Below, piece after piece: positions 61,467-64,000 of a stretch of 64,000 nt of DNA. Each line of letters opens with the position of its first letter. The first letter of the stretch is position 1. Source of the stretch: Novosphingobium sp. Lineage in GTDB: Bacteria; Pseudomonadota; Alphaproteobacteria; Sphingomonadales; Sphingomonadaceae. Position numbers and translations under genes: made by a program. Below the pieces are notes generated by a model that ran no database searches, was not told where the DNA came from, and worked only from the letters and a program-made list of their open reading frames with translations. The stretch spans positions 1 to 64,000 of the forward strand of contig JAGHZR010000018.1 in the NCBI GenBank assembly GCA_017745295.1. The letters run 5' to 3'.

Positions 61467-62183
61467 ATGTTCAGGAAGCTGCTCATCGTATTCGCCAGTG
61501 GCGTGATCCTGACGATCGTCGCCTTCAGCGCAGCCTGGGTCATCGGCGGAGACAAGTTCCGTCGCGACGTGAACGAAGGCGACATCAACTGGACCATCGG
61601 CGGCGACGACGATGCCGCCGACAGCCCCCAGATCACCCGAAACTTCGCGATCCAGCCCGGCGCCCGCCTGGCCATGGACATCCCGGTGCAGCTCGTCTTC
61701 ACCAAGGGCGACAAGGCCGAGATGGTCGTCAGCGGCCCGCAGAAGCTGGTCGATCGCCTGACCTGGGAAGACGGCCGCCTGGCCGTCAAGGGTAGCTGGC
61801 ACAGCCGCAAGGGCCTGAAGGTCCGAATCACCGCGCCCGAGATCGAAGGCCTGGACTTCGACGCTCCCGGCGACGTCACGCTGACCGGTCTCGACCAGGA
61901 CAGCCTGACGGTGAACGGCAACGGCGCGCTCAGCCTGGCCGCCACCGGCAAGGTCCGCAAGCTGGCGGTCACCACCGACGGCGCCGGAAGCCTTGATTTC
62001 GGCAAGGTCGAGGTTCAGGACGCCACGGTCGAAGTGAACGGCGCGGGCGACCTGACGCTGGGCGCCAGCGGCAACGTCAGCGTGCAGATCAACGGCATCG
62101 GCAATGTCACGCTGGTCCGCAAGCCGGCGAACCTCAAGACCGAGATCAACGGCATCGGCAACGTCAGCCACGACTACAAGTAA
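61467..62183 (+). CDS. GIN domain (DUF2807) envelope protein
   Basis: 238 residues with an N-terminal anchor (LLIVFASGVILTIVAFSAAW), then a beta-helix-like domain from residue 60: repeated short strands with NGNGALSL, TDGAGSLDFG and NGAGDLTLGASGNVS, ending INGIGNVSHDYK. Third gene of the PadR module, AAAGGA before the ATG. Function unknown; likely external to the inner membrane. Confidence 0.8.
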   Translation: MFRKLLIVFASGVILTIVAFSAAWVIGGDKFRRDVNEGDINWTIGGDDDAADSPQITRNFAIQPGARLAMDIPVQLVFTKGDKAEMVVSGPQKLVDRLTWEDGRLAVKGSWHSRKGLKVRITAPEIEGLDFDAPGDVTLTGLDQDSLTVNGNGALSLAATGKVRKLAVTTDGAGSLDFGKVEVQDATVEVNGAGDLTLGASGNVSVQINGIGNVTLVRKPANLKTEINGIGNVSHDYK

Positions 62184-62236
62184 GCCGAAGGAAACCGAGG
62201 CACCGCCGCGATCCTTTCGCAGGCGGTCAATATGAC

Positions 62237-62270
62237 AAGGGCCGCACCGTTTCGACGGTGCGGCCCTTTT
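62237..62270. terminator. Bidirectional terminator
   Basis: AAGGGCCGCACCG pairs with CGGTGCGGCCCTT around a 6-nt loop, then TTTT. It lies between the convergent GIN-domain and metallophosphoesterase genes. Confidence 0.88.
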
Positions 62271-62294
62271 TTCGTCTTTCCGAAAGGACTTCGG

Positions 62295-63182
62295 TCAATG
62301 CACCGGCGGATCGACCGGCGGCACCGCGCCAACGGGCGCCACCGGCTCGTCCGGTTCGCGCGGGGGCAGGGCGTTCTCGGGAACCTGATCGATCTGCATG
62401 GCCGCAGTCGGCACATGTTCGAGATTGCGGGCGACCACCCGGATCTCGTCGCCGTCGATGGTGATCTCGTTGAAGCTGGGCGGCGTCGAGCGGATCCGCT
62501 TCGACAGCGTACCCGCGCCGATCATCCGCAGCGGCCCGGCCGACGTCTGGGCGGTAAGATCGAAAGCGTCGTGAATGTGCCCCGACAGCACGGCCATGAC
62601 CTTGCGGCCGGCCAGCACTTCCATCGTGCGCGTGCCGTTGATCGTCAGCAGCTTGCCGTCCTTGGCGCGCCGCTCGATCAGCGGATGGTGCGCCGCGACC
62701 AGCACGCGGGTCCCGGCGGGCAGGGCATCGATGGCGGCTAGCGTCTCGGCCAGCGCCTTTTCCGTCACCCAGCCGTTCGACCAGGGAAAGCGCTGCCATT
62801 GCGCGCGGGTCGTGGTCTTGAGCGGCACAATGGCGACGCCCGGCAAGTGGAGTTCGGCCTCGACCAGATTCTCGATCGCGTGGAAGCGCTTGTACGGCGC
62901 GAAGAACCGTTCGTAGAGGTTGAAATAGGGAATGTCGTGGTTGCCGACTTCGACCGTCACGGGGATGTCCAGCCCCTTGATCCAGCGCGCCGCCGCATCG
63001 AATTCGGGATGGCGCGCGCGCATGGTCAGGTCGCCGGTGATCGCCACGGCATGGGGATTCTCCCGCTCGATGCAGGATTTCGCCCAGTCCAGCGCGCGCT
63101 GGTCTTCCAGCCCGAAATGGATGTCGCTCAAGTGAAACAGGCGGATCGGCCCGCCCGCAGGGAAGGAATTTTCAGGAACCAT
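62295..63182 (-). CDS. Metallophosphoesterase
   Basis: 295 residues of the calcineurin-like phosphoesterase family: HLSDIHFG with D20 and H22, AITGDLT, VEVGNHDIPYF, AAHHPL and SGHIHD. The C-terminal about 30 residues are Pro-rich. Substrate unknown (often cyclic-nucleotide or lipid type). The start overlaps the end of the next gene by 11 bp. Confidence 0.85.
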   Translation of the reverse strand: MVPENSFPAGGPIRLFHLSDIHFGLEDQRALDWAKSCIERENPHAVAITGDLTMRARHPEFDAAARWIKGLDIPVTVEVGNHDIPYFNLYERFFAPYKRFHAIENLVEAELHLPGVAIVPLKTTTRAQWQRFPWSNGWVTEKALAETLAAIDALPAGTRVLVAAHHPLIERRAKDGKLLTINGTRTMEVLAGRKVMAVLSGHIHDAFDLTAQTSAGPLRMIGAGTLSKRIRSTPPSFNEITIDGDEIRVVARNLEHVPTAAMQIDQVPENALPPREPDEPVAPVGAVPPVDPPVH

Positions 63183-64000
63183 CACGCGTCGTTACCAGAT
63201 CGACTTCGCAAGTCGCGAGGTAAAACACCTCTTCGGCCGCTCCGTCGAACGGTTCGCCGTCGATCAGCAGACCCATCGGTTCGCCGGACGGGCAGACCAG
63301 CCTGATCTGGCGATGATTTCCCAGCGAATCGTGCGGCCCGTCGCGAAAGTCGCGGTTGAGCAGGGCGATCCCCTGTCCCGCATAGTCGGCCAGCGATTCC
63401 GCGTAATAGCCGTTGGCTTCCAGCCCGTCCTCGCCCGGAGTCACGGTGATCGCCGCATACCCCTCGTCGCGGCCGCAGTCGGCTTCGGCGCAGACGACCT
63501 TGGGGCCGTTAGCCGACCAGGAAATCGCCTGGGCCGCCGTATTGACGAATTCGACCACGTTCAGCGCCCGCATCGCCTCGCGCACTTCGTTCCAGACCGT
63601 GCCGGGGCCGGCAAGAATGCCGGTCAGGCCCACGCCGTGGCGACTGGAAATCACTGTGGGACGCACCGTTTCCAGCGATCCCGCGCCAAGCCGGGCGATG
63701 ATGTCCGCGGCCGGGACATCGCCGTGCAGCCGCTTGGGCAGCATGTTCATCGTGCCGCCCGGCAATACCAGCACCGATCCGCTCCAGCCCGCCGCCTCGG
63801 CGACGACCGAGTGCGTGGTGCCGTCGCCGCCGAACGTCACCAGCATGTCCACTTGCGCGGCATCGAGAACGGCGGGGGTAGGGGCCTCCTCGTCCGGAAA
63901 CCGCAGAGTCCGCGCGACCGGAAAACCGGCCTCGGCCAGGCCCTGCTCGACGGCGGCGACGGAATCGTCGTCGTTGCTGCCGCTGGCTGCATTGCATACG
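63172..64000 (-). CDS. Diacylglycerol/lipid kinase-like protein, cut by the window edge
   Basis: The frame is open to base 64000: VCNAASGSNDDDSV at the edge, then VTFGGDGTTHSVVAEAAG and LPGGTMNMLPKRL, the GGDGT and PGGT motifs of the DAGK catalytic domain. It should phosphorylate diacylglycerol or a similar lipid. At least 275 residues are visible; the N-terminus lies beyond the window. The start is therefore not known. It overlaps the phosphoesterase gene, so they may be one operon. Confidence 0.82.
   Translation of the reverse strand, partial: VCNAASGSNDDDSVAAVEQGLAEAGFPVARTLRFPDEEAPTPAVLDAAQVDMLVTFGGDGTTHSVVAEAAGWSGSVLVLPGGTMNMLPKRLHGDVPAADIIARLGAGSLETVRPTVISSRHGVGLTGILAGPGTVWNEVREAMRALNVVEFVNTAAQAISWSANGPKVVCAEADCGRDEGYAAITVTPGEDGLEANGYYAESLADYAGQGIALLNRDFRDGPHDSLGNHRQIRLVCPSGEPMGLLIDGEPFDGAAEEVFYLATCEVDLVTTRDGS

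Overview
The window is chromosomal DNA of a GC-rich alphaproteobacterium, most likely of the order Sphingomonadales and close to Novosphingobium or Sphingobium. The pointers are two large TonB-dependent receptors, a seven-protein SUF operon with an Rrf2 regulator in front, DUF2093 and MmcB proteins, LexA boxes of the alphaproteobacterial type (GTTC-N7-GTTC), and very strong GC bias at third codon positions, which leaves long false ORFs antisense to many genes. I see no insertion sequence, prophage, rRNA or CRISPR array.

Positions 1-16,000 are accessory and metabolic. A minus-strand unit (DUF2292 small protein, TonB receptor, TauE/SafE exporter) lies beside a minus-strand, cysteine-bearing Rrf2 regulator. 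Both promoters carry the word TTGTCAAC at the probable -35, which suggests one sulfur- or redox-responsive circuit. Downstream on the plus strand is a probable catabolic cluster: TonB receptor, methyltransferase, MFS transporter, Rieske oxygenase, VOC protein, LigB/DODA-type dioxygenase, acetamidase/formamidase and TauD-type dioxygenase, followed by a ChaA-like antiporter.

Positions 16,000-36,000 are mostly core genes: an acyl-CoA synthetase and pyrD; the suf operon (Rrf2-sufB-DUF559-sufC-sufD-sufS-sufT-GNAT-sufA), mostly joined by 1-4 bp stop/start overlaps; an adenosine-kinase-like PfkB kinase; purD and xseA with abutting divergent start codons; DUF2093 and an M23 peptidase; a phytase-like esterase; rpmB, tadA and nadC.

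Positions 36,000-48,500 hold a LytS/LytT-type two-component system, a DsbA-like thioredoxin and an M48 protease, a PAS protein, DUF2141, a sterol desaturase, a CDF transporter, pdxH, a DnaJ-type co-chaperone, YihY, fabI, and a stand-alone TauD-family oxygenase.

Positions 48,500-55,000 form an SOS block. The imuA-imuB-dnaE2 mutagenesis cassette and mmcB each have a LexA box at the promoter, and a tRNA-Arg(CCG) lies between them. The rest carries thiS-thiG, merC, the haem A synthase gene, rplM-rpsI, a secreted nuclease with an excalibur motif, a PadR-HAAS-GIN envelope module with palindromic operators, a metallophosphoesterase, and a diacylglycerol-kinase-like gene cut by the window edge. Several dispersed palindromes of 25-30 bp per arm occupy the intergenic gaps; three share one core sequence.
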